64,000 nt of DNA from Morella rubra (lineage: Eukaryota; Streptophyta; Magnoliopsida; Fagales; Myricaceae). Under the pieces are notes generated by a model. The model had not been told where the DNA came from, did not search any database, and saw only the letters and a program-made list of their open reading frames with translations. The DNA is taken from positions 20,393,552 through 20,457,551 of the forward strand of contig CM025850.1 in assembly GCA_003952965.2 (NCBI GenBank), given 5' to 3'. Positions 48,001 to 59,708 of this stretch are shown piece by piece. The position numbers and the translations under genes were made by a program. The stretch's first letter is position 1; each line of letters starts with the position of its first letter.

Positions 48001-50416
48001 CGAACTATAATTAGTTCCATAGATATATTCAAAGCACTCATCTCCACTTAGATATATTCATACCTCATTCACCGAGACACTAAACAAGAGAGCCAACATA
48101 CCATTTCCATAAGGACAAACATCTTGTTAGGGACCAAGTGATCAAGGAAAAGTTAGAACCAAAACACGCATTTACACACTAACATGCATGCACGCAGACA
48201 TATAAACATTAAGCATTCACTTAGTTTCTCAAATATTACCTCCGTCTAACATGCAGACTCCATTCTTTTGAAGGATGACTTCGTGCATAACATGTCATAA
48301 TTAAAAGCTAACTAGGCATTCACCTTCTTCTCAACTTACTGCAACAAGTAAATGAGCGAAACCAAAAAATATGAAACAGGAAGTGTAAATGGAACAATTT
48401 ATGGAGTATATAAGGGTACAATAAAGCAGAAACAACATTCTATCCTCCTGAGTAACATCTCAATTTAATTGAAATTCAAGGACAAAATTGGGACATATTG
48501 AATTATTGATAGCAGAAGTGTGATTTGATATAGCAGTCTCAGTAGCCATAGGAATCCAAAACCTCTTCAACTTTTCTTGCTTCTCAGAAACCCATTAGAT
48601 ATTTAAAAAGCCAGAAATAATTCTAAACATCAGAACAAGTATGGATATTTTAACAGTGATGAACTCCACTTGGGAGTAAAATCTCAACAACAGGAGAACT
48701 TCCATTAACAAATACTAAATAATTATTCTCCAAGACGCCAAGCCTACACGATATATTTCAATAATGGACGTAAACCTTCTCAGAGAGCTACCTATTCTGC
48801 TCTCATGTTGGCGACTGCCTCCAAAGCATTGAGTATACATTGATTTCTCTCCATCTCTCAAGCTTCCTCTCTTGGCTAGCTGGGTCTTTCAACAACAAAA
48901 CTTTGGACATATATTTTACACCTGCCATGTCCAGGGATTCCTCATCATCTTAAAAGGTAATATCCAATTAAGCATCAAACTCAGAATTAATTCACCACAA
49001 GTGTTGTAGCCCCTTTCTACCACCACAAAGTGCACATGGAGTGACTATTCTACAAACATATACCTGTAATGACTCAAGAGTAGCTGTAGACAATCGGCCA
49101 AATTGAAAAGCTAGGCACTCATTCCTTGTTGTTGTAGAAAATCAAATGAAGAGAGTCTGGACACCTATAATTTCCACTTAGTGGACAGAAATTCAATACA
49201 GACCAAAGGAAACCAAAACAGATGAAAAAGAATACACAAGTATCTTTAAGGCAAAACCAAATATGTACACTTGACAAAACAATCACGAATTTTAAATTGC
49301 AGCATACCAGACCTGTAATATGCACAACAAAGGACTGAATTTGAGTATCTTGCAGCTGATTCAAGCAATCACAAATTTTACATTCATAAGTACCAATTTA
49401 GCTTCCTCTGTTATGCCACAAAAAGGCAAAATTTGCCCAGCAGAACACCAAAATTTGCAGCATACCATCCCTACAATATGCACAACAAAGGAATGAATTT
49501 GACAGCCAGATGTGCTAATTTTTAAATATGCACATCAGTTGAAAGAAAAAAGTACGAGTCATATGCAGGATCCAAACCATCGCTGCCAAGGACAACTCCA
49601 ACCCTAAACATCTAAATCGGAGTCGAACTCCCCACTACTAGGCAGCATTCTTAAAGTTAACAATATGTAGAGAACTCAGAGTTAGGAATGGAAATAAGCT
49701 CACTGAGGAGGAAAATCTTTGATTTCAGAAACGCATGTGAAGGTAGAAGCAGGGAAGTTATGACTATCCCGGCGATGTTATCCCCACATGGTGTGTGGAA
49801 GCCAGAATACCCACATCTCTGTGAATTTTTGGGGGACTGATCGGTTACTGCAAATTGGGAGACTTTTTAAATCTGAACAGGGACTCCACGCTAACTGCAA
49901 AATGAGGGCAAAACTTATTCCAAATTCATGGCTCCTTGGCATGTACCCAAATTCGGTGGATGCAAGATGGTACTTGTTAATGAGTCGGGCTTCCTCTTCG
50001 AGCATAACAGCAAAGGTCGAACAATGGACCTTCACCGAATTTTTTCACCGGAGATCCTTGACGAGCAAGAAGATTGTGGTCGGCATAAATATCGCACTAA
50101 AAAATCGTTGGCGACGACCACCTTCGTCGGCTCTGGGATTTTTCTTGACGGACCCAGGTGGTGGAGGAAAGGTGACTGGGTTACCAAGGCACCCACGACG
50201 GCTGGTTCGTCGATGTCGTGTGGAGTTGGAAAAAAGAATTATATAAGCGCTACAGTAATTTCGATTTGGACATTCGCCGACCAGGAAGCCGACACTGACT
50301 TGCGGTCGAGCTGTGAATCTTCAACTTCGACGAGTTTGACTGAGTGGTGGAAGAAGCCTGCGCTTTACCCACGTCCGCAACTTACCGCGTGGCTGAAATG
50401 GGTATTTCTACTAGTG
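45099..50416 (+). mobile_element. CACTA element with 3-bp target duplication AAT
   Basis: Left end CACTACAAGAAAAGTGCCCA. The right end, read inward, is CACTAGTAGAAATACCCA. Both are flanked by AAT (45096-45098 and 50417-50419). Subterminal CGTCG/GACGA-rich stretches occupy 45150-45330 and 50040-50370. The 4.7-kb interior (45370-50035) is AT-rich, with no recognisable TNP2 transposase. It holds a few coding-like minus-strand stretches (for example 45868-45700, FGDINEHLVQISTSTVKDVK, and 46101-45935) that I cannot assign. Imperfect repeats of GTGTTTAGTTTCCATAA lie at 46380-46550. The element is non-autonomous on this evidence. Confidence 0.75.
50036..50416. repeat. CACTA right-end region, copy 1
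   Basis: About 380 bp, closely similar to 58432-58821. The shared stretch starts AATTTTTTCACC and includes GTGGTCGGCATAAATATCGC. Confidence 0.85.
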
Positions 50417-50419
50417 AAT

Positions 50420-53400
50420 ATATCAACAGTTAACATCCCGTAGCTCAAAAAAGGAAGAAACATTAGCACCTTTAAAGCCAGACCGAGTCTACATTTAACT
50501 TTTCACAGGGTTTCAAGTCCTAGAAATCTTTTACCAACGTCAGCATGTTCCTCATTTCGGACTGAATTATATTACCACCAATACAAAAAGCAGATAGAGG
50601 AGGCGGGGTGTAGCACAAGACATAGAATCAAGACGAAACAAAGAAAAAAATGATATACTGAACAATAGAAACACTTACAGGTGAAAGATGGCGAAATTCC
50701 CCCAACTTAGCCCTAGTTATATTTTCTCCAGGTGAAATAGAGTGTCCATATACAAAGAACATCTCACTTGAATTAACTGACCAACATTTTAATAGAACAA
50801 CATAATAGCATAGCATATTTCACAGTTTCCTAAGCATGATGAAATGTAGAAATATTGATGAGTCATTGTAATTCCGGAAAAGTCAGAGAATTACATGATC
50901 GGAGTCTTGTTCTTTTCAGCACATATTGTTACATATTCTCAACCCAACTTGATGAATCCAGAGAGCAGTCTAAACACGCCTAAAAGAAAAGTAAGAATTT
51001 CAATGCAAGATACTAAGCGGCCAACTAGTTACTTCCTAAATCTAATAACAAATCAAAAATTCATATTATTCAAATGTCTTATGACTAGACATATTTCTAG
51101 AATGATATATAAATTGTGCGCTCTTTAATAACCGATATGGTGCCTAAAAGTATCACCAAACTTAATAGTAAATGGTAGTTCAGACTCGTTTGCCTGGACA
51201 ATTTATCAATCAGAGTGAGTCAAAATATCCTATGACTAAAAGAGAGGAAATAAGTGAACTCTGATCATCACGTTCGAAATCTGCTCTTGAACTCCTACGA
51301 AATCTTGGAACCCTAAATTAAAATCCTACCGGGACATATAGTAAAATGTACTTATAATACAACTGCACTCATTGCATCTCATTGATCTGAAGACAATCTA
51401 TATATGAATCTGTTTATTTATTAATATGTCTTTCTTTGAACATTAAACAGGTATGACAATGACTTATTTGAAAAGCATCATTCCTCGTACTCTATTGTTA
51501 AATACAAAATAATTTCAGTTCGACAAATTTTTCTAGATTGTTTTGTCACGATAAACTAAACGATATTGTAGCGTCTAAAATTTTGCAATATGAAATTTTG
51601 TTCTAGAATCGTTACACGTCCTTTGCTCTTCTCAAGCACATGTTAGAATCACTTGATATTTCCACATGAATAAAAAACATACTTCGGGAGTATAGTCTAC
51701 GAGTAAAAGGCACCCAAATATATCCAACAACGACACCTCTGCACAGTAATGTTTTACTTGCTAAACAAGTTTGTTCACATTTACAAAAAAAAAAAGTCAC
51801 GAAGGCAAAATTTAACTTACGCACCTTGGCTAGAACTATTGACCCTATCTTTTAACTCATGTAATTCTAGAACTCCTTGAGTAATCTGAACCATGTCAGT
51901 TCAAAAATTCACATTGCTCTACTTATCTAACCCCTTCTTATGTTGGCTCATCACATAGAAATATTGTCTTGATTCAGGGAGTTCATCTCAGATCATATAT
52001 CCAAAACCGTAGTAGTATTTCCTGCAGATAATTTAAATACCAACAGGAAGTAAATTTATAATTAGCTATGAATTTGTGGGCATTGACTGTCATGGAAGAA
52101 TGCTTCTGAAATACATGCACTCGAAGAAAAATGCCAAAACAAAAAATGGTAGCTTGAGGAAGAGTAGGTGGAAAGTGTTGTCTAAATGTGTACTGCAACA
52201 TGATAGCTACCTCCTTTTTTCTGAGTAAATTTGAATAATAGAGTAAAATAAGCTATAAAACAGAGAGCTAAAACTAGTTGAAGTCCATGGCTTATATAAG
52301 CTCCCAAAGAGGTGATGGAAACTTTTGCAGATATCAATTCCATGTATATTAGAAAAGTTGCAATTTTGCCAAAAAAAAAAACGTGTGCTACTAGTATACA
52401 GAAATTAAGGATAAAGGTCCTTGCACATACCTTTTAAAAAGCTCTTCATATGCCTCATTCATCCACAGTATCGGCCTAGGCCTCCAGATTTATGACCCAA
52501 CCCTTTCATGAAACACTTCTTCAGCCACTTCCAAATTAGACTTGAGGGGATCCCTCTCTACGAATAGGCTCATCATCTCCTCCTGGACATTATCCAACAA
52601 AATATTTAACTGCTATTTCCAAGTGAATGTATAAGCCCCATACCACAAACAGATAAATCACAAGGCATTAACTCATTATATATTTGTAGTGTTACTGTGT
52701 CACCAAGATGAGTTATATAAGAAATTGATTAAGCTTTTAGTTGATTAGTTGTGCATGTTAGTTGACAACACGTGCATTTATATGTTGACTATACTAATCA
52801 TGCCACAGGAAAGCTCAATGGTACTCCTTTTAGCTGACTCAATCTTTTTGGACACAACAATCAATGATTTCCTCAGAGAAGCCAAAATTAATCTCTTGAG
52901 CCAAAAAAAGTCAACAACAAAACTGCCATTCAATACTGGGGATAATGCAGTGGATTTTTTATCTCAACATTATTTTGGAATTGATGAAACAAGGGTACAA
53001 TCACATAACTAGAGATGCAGATATATAGTTCAATAGCCACAATGACAATTTGAAATTTACTAAGTTGGAATTTATCCCCCTGTCGACAATTATTTCACAA
53101 CATTATTTTTGTTTATCTTTGCCAGTTCCAGAGATAAGCAAGTTCTCATTAGCCAAACAAAGGAAACTTGATTGCAGGAAAACCTTTAAGTCAAGGAATT
53201 AATGAGATAAGTGAAACATCCCAGGCTACTTAATAAGCATCATATCTGCTCAACAAGATAAATGTTTCATATGAGCTCCATGTTATTCTAAAGGCACACA
53301 ATTTCTCAAGAAAAAAGGGGGAAAGAGAGAAAATTCAAGTCTAAATGCATCAAGAATAGACAATCCTAATGTAACAGAAGTATGTGACTAGCTACTGATG

Positions 53401-54026
53401 CAAATACTGAGTATCATAACCTACAAAAGGTGCTATATAATTTCAACCTCATTCACTACCTCATAGTTAGAAAAGCCAAGCACACAATATTAGAAATTCC
53501 AGCTTAGAGTTAGGATGTTACTCCCACTTGAGCAAACCCCTTTGAAGCATAATTCCAGGATGTTCAATGAATCACTTCAAGGAAATTAGGAAATTTAGAA
53601 CTAGGTAACATGACTTTTAAATATGTGTGATGAAGAGTACTAACAATATATCCTCTATACAAGCAAGATAAAATATAATAATTCAAACGACAAAAACCGA
53701 ATAATTACAAAACAAACAGTAACTAAAAACACAAAAAATGGATAGTTGAATACCCAGAAATAGGTTCATTGAACTGCTTTGGCAAAATTAAAGTATTGCA
53801 ATTGCATAGCATTTAACAACTTAACCGAGACAAGCATATCAACAAACCGAAGATAAGGAATGAGCATCTGTTTACAAAAGAGACCTCTCTGCAACCAAAA
53901 ATAAGGAATGGCGACAGGGTTTCTTCTATGAATTTCCTGAAATAGAGAGCCCAACTTCTGTGAATTTTCCTATAGCAGAGACTGAGCCCCCCAGTTGTAG
54001 ATGATGGCTAACGACTCTGCGAAGTG
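50420..54026. other. AT-rich region with unassigned coding-like stretches
   Basis: No gene is recognised. On the minus strand, 50775-50690 reads MFFVYGHSISPGENITRAKL followed by a GTAAGT donor, and 52600-52440 reads RDPLKSNLEVAEEVFHERVG, weakly like a CACTA ORF1 block. Both look exon-like but I cannot name them. The rest is AT-rich, with ORFs of no recognisable content. Confidence 0.35.
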
Positions 54027-54034
54027 AGTGTAGG

Positions 54035-54713
54035 TAGAGGTGGTTAACAGTAGTGTAGGTGACGGTTTGGAGAAAACCGTCACTGCAATTGACGGAATCA
54101 CATAATTGACACTGCCACCACCGCAGGTGGCCCTTGCCGGTATACGTATTGTAACGTTATACGTGGCTTTTCCTTTTTTGTTTTCATTTTTTTTCACTGT
54201 TTTTGTTTTCCTTGGATTTTTTTTGGACCATTAAGACCATTTGATGCCTATATATAAGCAACAAATATAATCATTCAAATATCATAACTTGTTTAAATTT
54301 CCAACATAATATCATAATCAATAAATATATCAAATGGACAAATATCATAACCTATTCAAAATAATATCATAATCATAATAAATATAATAAGTTGTCTAAA
54401 AGTCCAACATAATATATATTCAAACATAATGACTAAAGTCCAATAAAAGTGTCAAACAATGTGACATAAACCAACTAACATATTCCAATAAAAGCCCAAC
54501 AAAAATATGTCACATAATTAATAATCATCTTAAGTCTCAACTAGGGAGGTTAACGGTAGTGTAGGTGACAGTTTGGAAAACCGTCACCGTCACCGCAAAT
54601 TGACGGAATCACATATTTGACATTGCCACCGCACCGCTAAGGTACAATAACCGCTCTTGCCGGTTACGGTAGCGGTTTTTAACCGCCACCACAGGTGAAA
54701 ATGAGCACCCCTA
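54035..54713. mobile_element. hAT-type element, non-autonomous
   Basis: Termini are TAGAGGTGGTT and, inverted, TAGGGGTGCTC. They are flanked by a perfect 8-bp duplication AGTGTAGG (54027-54034 and 54714-54721), as hAT elements make. The left subterminal part (GGTTAACAGTAGTGTAGGTG ... CCGTCAC) recurs as a direct repeat at 54547-54620. The right end is rich in CCGCCACC/GGCGGT-like motifs. The AT-rich middle has no coding capacity. Confidence 0.85.
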
Positions 54714-55234
54714 AGTGTAGGAGTAAGAGTTGTAAAAATAGCTTTCAAGTGATACCAGCTTTCAAAAGTTACTACTGGCCATAAAGTAACTTTTTGTATT
54801 GTTTCCACAGGCGGCAGATCTTTCCCGCCCAAAGCCCAAATATCATCCTTCTTTTGTTCTTTTGGGATACACTTTACACCCCTGAGCTATGGGTAACTTA
54901 CACTTTGTACCCCATTGTCTTGATTTCGTGACATTGGGTCCACGAACTTTTGATTTTCGTCAATTACCACCCCGAAACCGATTTAGCTGTTAATACTGAT
55001 GGTAATAAACTCATGTGCCATCCACATGAGCCACTTAAAATTTTTTCTTCCTGTTTTACCCTCATTCTATCCGTTAGAACAAATTCGCATTTTGTTTCTT
55101 TTGCCTAGCAGTCGTTGCCCCTACACTTTCCGGCGAGAAACTATAAACCTTCCATGATCAAGAACTCCGTTACGATAAGAAATTTAGGGCACTGACTTTG
55201 TGTGATTGTTTGTGATAGTGAGCTCGTGTGTTTC

Positions 55235-55565
55235 CTAGTTCTTGTCACGTCGGCTGGAGAACATAAACGAAAGGGCTCCAGGGAGTTGGCTGCCAGTATC
55301 TTGTGCTCTACTTGAAACTCGAACAGAGTCAATGGAGTTTCTTGCAAGATCGTCGAGTCTTTCAACCATGGAACTCTCGAAAGTTCTTTCCAACACTCTT
55401 GTTGCTTCTTCTAATATTCTTGAGAAGTCACCGCTCTGTTCCATTGGCAATGAAGCACATGATGCGAGTTATGTGGCTTCAAAAGTGTGTGTAAAATCCT
55501 TGCTCTCTATTTTAAGCAGTGAAAGGGTACTTCCATGCCCATTATACTATAAAAGAATTTAAGAA
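55235..55565 (-). pseudogene. Unidentified gene fragment inside Pack-MULE
   Basis: A minus-strand reading from about 55450 gives MPMEQSGDFSRILEEATRVL and ERTFESSMVERLDDLARNSI, an amphipathic helical stretch, ending at 55235. I do not recognise the family. Its composition differs from the surrounding AT-rich DNA and it lies between the GT47 exons and the left terminal repeat, so it may be a second captured fragment. It could also be non-coding. Confidence 0.35.
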
Positions 55566-55870
55566 AACGCCTCCCATGTGTTGAAGATGGCAAGGGCAAT
55601 GGACGAGTCAAAAACGCAAAGCAGATAATACAAACGCGTGGAAACAGGAAACCTTTTGAGTTTCGAGTAGTCTCAAAAACCAAACACTTTTCTTCGATAA
55701 TTCCACGAAACAGAGGCCTACAGACAATGCAGGACCTTATGTCTATAGTGCGAGGCCAAAGTACAAATGCTTGAATATACTCCCACACTATCTTTAAGCT
55801 ACATGTGTACATACCAATCACAATTTATACTGACAATGAAGCACTGCCCATTCAATGACAAACTTAGTAA

Positions 55871-56417
55871 GGTCCTCACATGGCTGTTCAACAAAGCTTG
55901 GTGGATGGCGACCTTTGCGGCAAACAAATGGTTGCTGCACTGCTCGTTGGATAGCCAGTCCGTGTTGTACTTCGGCGGCAGATCATAGACAAAAATCTTC
56001 AAGTTCTTCAAGAGTGCTGTTGAAAAGATATGAAAGAAAAAAGTTCAAATTAAATGGGCAAAATGAATCAAAAACTTAAGCAAGAATGTTAGGAGAAATA
56101 GATCAACCTGTTTTGCTTGTAGGCTGTTGGAGGAGAGTGGCGTTGGCGGACTCAAAGAGAGCTCGAGAAGCCAGAGTGGCTTCGAAGTTAGACGCATGGG
56201 TTCTAGTTAGAGAGGTTGGTTTATGAAGTGTGTTATTGTTGGGGATTAAGCAAGAGATGAAGATAGCGGGACAGGAGAACCAGAGGACCAATTTGTGGTA
56301 TCTGTAAAACAAACTCCTTTCTTGAGGTCTGCCATTTCTGTTGTTGTGTGTAAGAGCGTCATCCTCACATTGAACCCCTGTTCTTTGGAGTTTTCTTCGG
56401 TTCCACCATCTGATCAT
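55871..56417 (-). pseudogene. GT47 glycosyltransferase fragment (FRA8/F8H-like), captured
   Basis: Exon 1 (56417-56108) starts MIRWWNRRKLQRTG and has a membrane segment (LVLWFSCPAIFISCLI), as in type II Golgi glycosyltransferases. A GT-AG intron follows (56107-56017). Exon 2 (56016-55871) reads LKIFVYDLPPKYNTDWLSNE and QCSNHLFAAKVAIHQALL, the opening of the exostosin-like GT47 domain. It is closest, in my judgement, to the FRA8/F8H group that acts in xylan synthesis. Similarity stops at HVRT, where the family continues into a D-Y-ADFFFVPVY block; here unrelated sequence and a stop follow. Only the N-terminal ~150 codons are present, with an intron, so it was taken from genomic DNA. The catalytic region is missing. 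Confidence 0.75.
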
Positions 56418-56830
56418 TTAAATCTAAAAAACCAAGAAGATCTCTTTTTCACAGGTTGGATGTTTAGCTGGGATAGGGCTTTTGGTTCTTGGTCTATGAT
56501 CGACAGAAAAATCTGAGTTTGTTGTTGCAAAAGAAACGAGCAGCATAGAAGTGAAGGGAAAAAAGAATAAAGAATGGGCTAAGTGTATTTGAGTCTTCGA
56601 GAATAAAGGAGGGCAAAATGGGAAGGAAAAATTTAAGTGCCTCACGTGGACTGCACGTGGGCTTATTACAGTTAGTATTAACGGAGAAATGGGCTCCAGG
56701 GTGGTAATCGACGGAAATCAAAAGTTTGTGGGCCCAAATGTCAAGAAATCAAGATAAGGGGGAGCAAAGTGTTAGGTACCCCATAGTTCAGGGGTGCAAA
56801 GTGTAATTTCCCCAAAAACAATTGTTCATT

Positions 56831-58431
56831 AGACCTAAAGATAAGTTAGCATAGTAGTTCATGTAATGGTCCGAATCAAATCTCTTGTATATATAGTAGC
56901 CTCTGTTTCCTTTGGGCCTTGAATTATAGACTTGAGAAATCAGAGCTCAATTTTCATATCTGATGCCTAACTTGCTTGCATGATAAGAGTACTTTATCAT
57001 GGATCACAAAATACAGATACCCAAATTACATGTTGATGTGTCTACAAATTAGAGGTGCAAAGAAGAATTGAATCTCTATGTCATAGCAGATCTTTCTCTT
57101 ACTAGAGTTGTTACTTATTCTGCAAGTGATAGTTTATTTGCAAATCAACTAGATCATACACAAAGATTACCTTTCCTTTCCTGCCCTCGTAGACATTTGT
57201 ATCTAATCTGGAGTGGGGGACTTTGCAGTTATTTCCAAGCTTGAGTTTGGGTTGAGTATGATTATTATCTGCATCAGACTCGGGAAGATTGCTCCTTTTC
57301 TCTAATATATATTGAAGATTCTGGCACTAAAAGATTGAAGATAGTGAGTTCAATTTGACATACTACTGGCACTATCTAAGATTTCTTATCTAAGAACGCA
57401 AATAAAACTTACAAAGGGATCTTGCATTATCTAAACAATCAGAGAAACAGTATATTATTCTATGCTTGTTATCCGAACATAATCAGTGAAAGAAATTTGG
57501 CCAGATTCCTACATAACAAATGAGTTAGAGAAAAGGAGCATTTCAAGGGCAGTTTTTGTATGGAGCTATTTATATGCAAACAAGCAGGAAATCTATTGTT
57601 GCTTACCACCATAATATCCCATACCAATTGAATTCTCTCCTTGATACCTATAGATTCCCATCATCACATGGAGAAGAATTAAAAATTAGAATAGCATAAG
57701 TTGGCCCCAGATAATTTCTCAGAGCACTTTATATGATTTTATAAAAGTTAACTACCAATTTTGATGGTTACCATTGACACCATTAGGAATTTTTCGAAAA
57801 TCTTCAATCCCTAGAGCTTTCTATCTGAGTAATGGATAAAAAGAAACCCACGTTCTTCCTAGCAGCCAGTCATGGAAAGGAACTACAACAAAATACAGAT
57901 ACCAAATTAGCAAGTAAACTGACTCAAAGTTGCAAACAGTCAGCGAGTTTGAAGGTCTTCCATCCAAAAATCATTCTCTGAAATAACGAAGCAAATTTTC
58001 TTCAGCTTATTCTTTAGATGTTTACTTGATTCATTCACCTATGGCATCTTTCATACCTTAAAAACCATTGTTGACATATACAAATTTAACATCTCCTAGA
58101 CAAAAAACATACCTTTGGTAGGAAAGGAAACAGAACAAGAACAGAGTTTCTCTCCGGACTTCACGTTAAATTGCTTAATTTAGGAGAGGAGACAAACAGA
58201 ATTTGTGAACGGCAAGAATCTTGCAAATTCGGGAACATATATCGTCAGCTTATTTCCAAATCACAGAGACATATATCGTTAGCTATTTTCCAAATCACAG
58301 AGAGTAAAAAAATCCTTGCCTGAAAAAGTTCATCTTTGTCTGATGGAGCAACCGAGTTATACCCAAATCACAGAGACCTTCGACAGAGTGATCCCAGGTT
58401 TTTGAGATTTCGACTGAGCTGCGACTTCCCC
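56831..58431. other. AT-rich region, one unassigned exon-like stretch
   Basis: Minus-strand 57310-57185 reads KRSNLPESDADNNHTQPKLK and continues to a GT donor after RKGK, with AG just upstream. It looks like a charged, disordered exon of an unknown gene. A ~35-bp direct repeat (ACATATATCGT(C/T)AGCT ... CAAATCACAGAG) lies at 58232-58300. Nothing else is recognised. Confidence 0.35.
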
Positions 58432-58821
58432 TAATTTTTTCACCAAAGATCCTTGACAAGCAAGAAGATTGTGGTCGGCATAAATATCGCACTAAAAAAT
58501 CGTTGGCGACGACCACCTTCGTCGGCTCTGGGATTTTTCTTGATGGACCCAGGCGGTGGAGGAAAGGTGACTAGGTTACCAAGCACTCACGACGGATGGT
58601 TCGTCGATGTAGCATGGAGTTGGAAGTTAAAATTTTATGAGCGCTACAGTAATTTCGATTTGGACATTCGCCGACCAGGAAGCCGACGCTGACTTGCGAT
58701 CAAGCTGTGAATCTTCTACTTCGACGAGTTTCGCTGAGCAGTCAAAGAAGGGTGCGCTTTACCCACGGGATTATGTCTTCCGCAACTTTCTGCGTGGCTG
58801 AAGCGGGTATTTCCTCTAGTG
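58432..58821 (+). mobile_element. CACTA right-end fragment, copy 2
   Basis: Homologous to 50036-50416 and ending, read inward, CACTAGAGGAAATACCCGC. No left terminus pairs with it convincingly: the terminus at 44776 is flanked by AAT, whereas ATC follows 58821. Confidence 0.7.
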
Positions 58822-58891
58822 ATCTATCCTGCTCCAAAGATTGACATAGTAAATAGATGAACTGTCTGTTGGAATCGTGCATGAATCTTCA

Positions 58892-59482
58892 ATGGGGAGT
58901 CTTGAGAGAAGAGTCCTTAAAGTTAATAGAAAAAGAATCAAGGTTGTGAAGCCAGGGGCTAGAACTTCTTTTCTAACAACTGAAATTCGTGGAAGTTATG
59001 CACCTCCTTTTCATGTAAGTTTGGGTCTTTCCCTTCAGGTGCCTAAAATTCTTAGACGGTGTGTTTTGTCAATTGCCTGAGATGTATTGCTTTAATTCTG
59101 TTATTCTATTTTTTTGTTCGCTAACAAGGACTTTAAACGTTCAACCAAAGTTGTGTGGAGTGTTATCTTGAATTAAAGTAGGATAGAAAGGAAGAAAAGA
59201 TACACGTGGAATGATCAAGACTTAAAGGAGTTTAGTTGCAAGGATTCAATCTATTTTACATTAGCCAGCATTAGCTAACATTCACCCTGGCGGTGCTGTC
59301 TACTTCTGCAGCTTTCTTTTCCTTTGATAATTAATGTATCTGGAAATCTATGTTTCTATGTACAGGTGGAACTTTTCCGAAATGACCAGCATCGGTTGAG
59401 AATTGTAGTGGACAGTGAGAATGAAGTAGACTTGATGGTGCAGTCCCGGCACCTCCGCGATGTTCTAGTGCTTGTTATTTGA
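58892..59482 (+). CDS. Hypothetical two-exon ORF (79 codons plus stop)
   Basis: Exon 1 (58892-59014) starts ATG and reads MGSLERRVLKVNRKRIKVVK then PGARTSFLTTEIRGSYAPPF. It ends at a GTAAGT donor. After a 351-bp intron ending in TACAG, exon 2 (59366-59482) continues in phase with VELFRNDQHRLRIVVDSENE and ends at TGA. Splice sites and phase are clean and there are no internal stops. The N-terminus is very basic and exon 2 is mixed charge. I do not recognise the family. It may be the 3' part of a larger gene whose upstream exons were displaced by the CACTA end at 58821, or a captured fragment. Start choice is tentative because the frame is open upstream to at least 58877. Confidence 0.45.
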
Positions 59483-59708
59483 GGCCTTGCTCAGAGATTT
59501 AATAGTACATCTCTCAATTCTCTCCTTAAAATAGAAATATGAGTGCAATTAAGTGTAAAGTGAATTGATTTCAAAATTTATCAGTTTATAGGTTTTAAGG
59601 CATGGCTATTGTTAGTGTCTTTTTGTATTGGCAAATTTTCATGTCGAAATATGTCCTTATTGAGTTGTAATTTGTTAGGGTTGTTTGGTTGAAGTGTTCA
59701 AGTATAAT
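59483..59708. other. 3' flank of hypothetical ORF
   Basis: AT-rich, UTR-like sequence. No clear polyadenylation signal is called. Ends at the presumed LTR boundary. Confidence 0.4.

Larger units (their letters stand above)
54854..56821. mobile_element. Mutator-like element with captured gene exons (Pack-MULE)
   Basis: Long imperfect terminal inverted repeats of over 100 bp: ACTTTACACCCCTGAGCTATG at left matches ACTTTGCACCCCTGAACTATG read inward from the right, and both continue through TTGATTTC(G/T)TGACATT(T)GGG. Inside are exons of a GT47 glycosyltransferase gene and another gene-like piece. The flanking duplication is not resolved. Terminal sequence, element size and captured host exons with an intron fit a Pack-MULE. 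Confidence 0.7.

Noticed and set aside
49788..50443. ORFs of 152 and 171 codons overlapping the CACTA right end
   Set aside because: They run across the subterminal repeat region in overlapping frames, and the homologous region at 58453-58692 keeps only a truncated reading.
54845..56830. TTGTTCTTT/TTGTTCATT as a 9-bp target duplication of the Pack-MULE
   Set aside because: The left copy overlaps the terminal inverted repeat itself (TTGTTCTTTTGGG against TTGTTTTTGGGG), so it cannot be counted as a flanking duplication.
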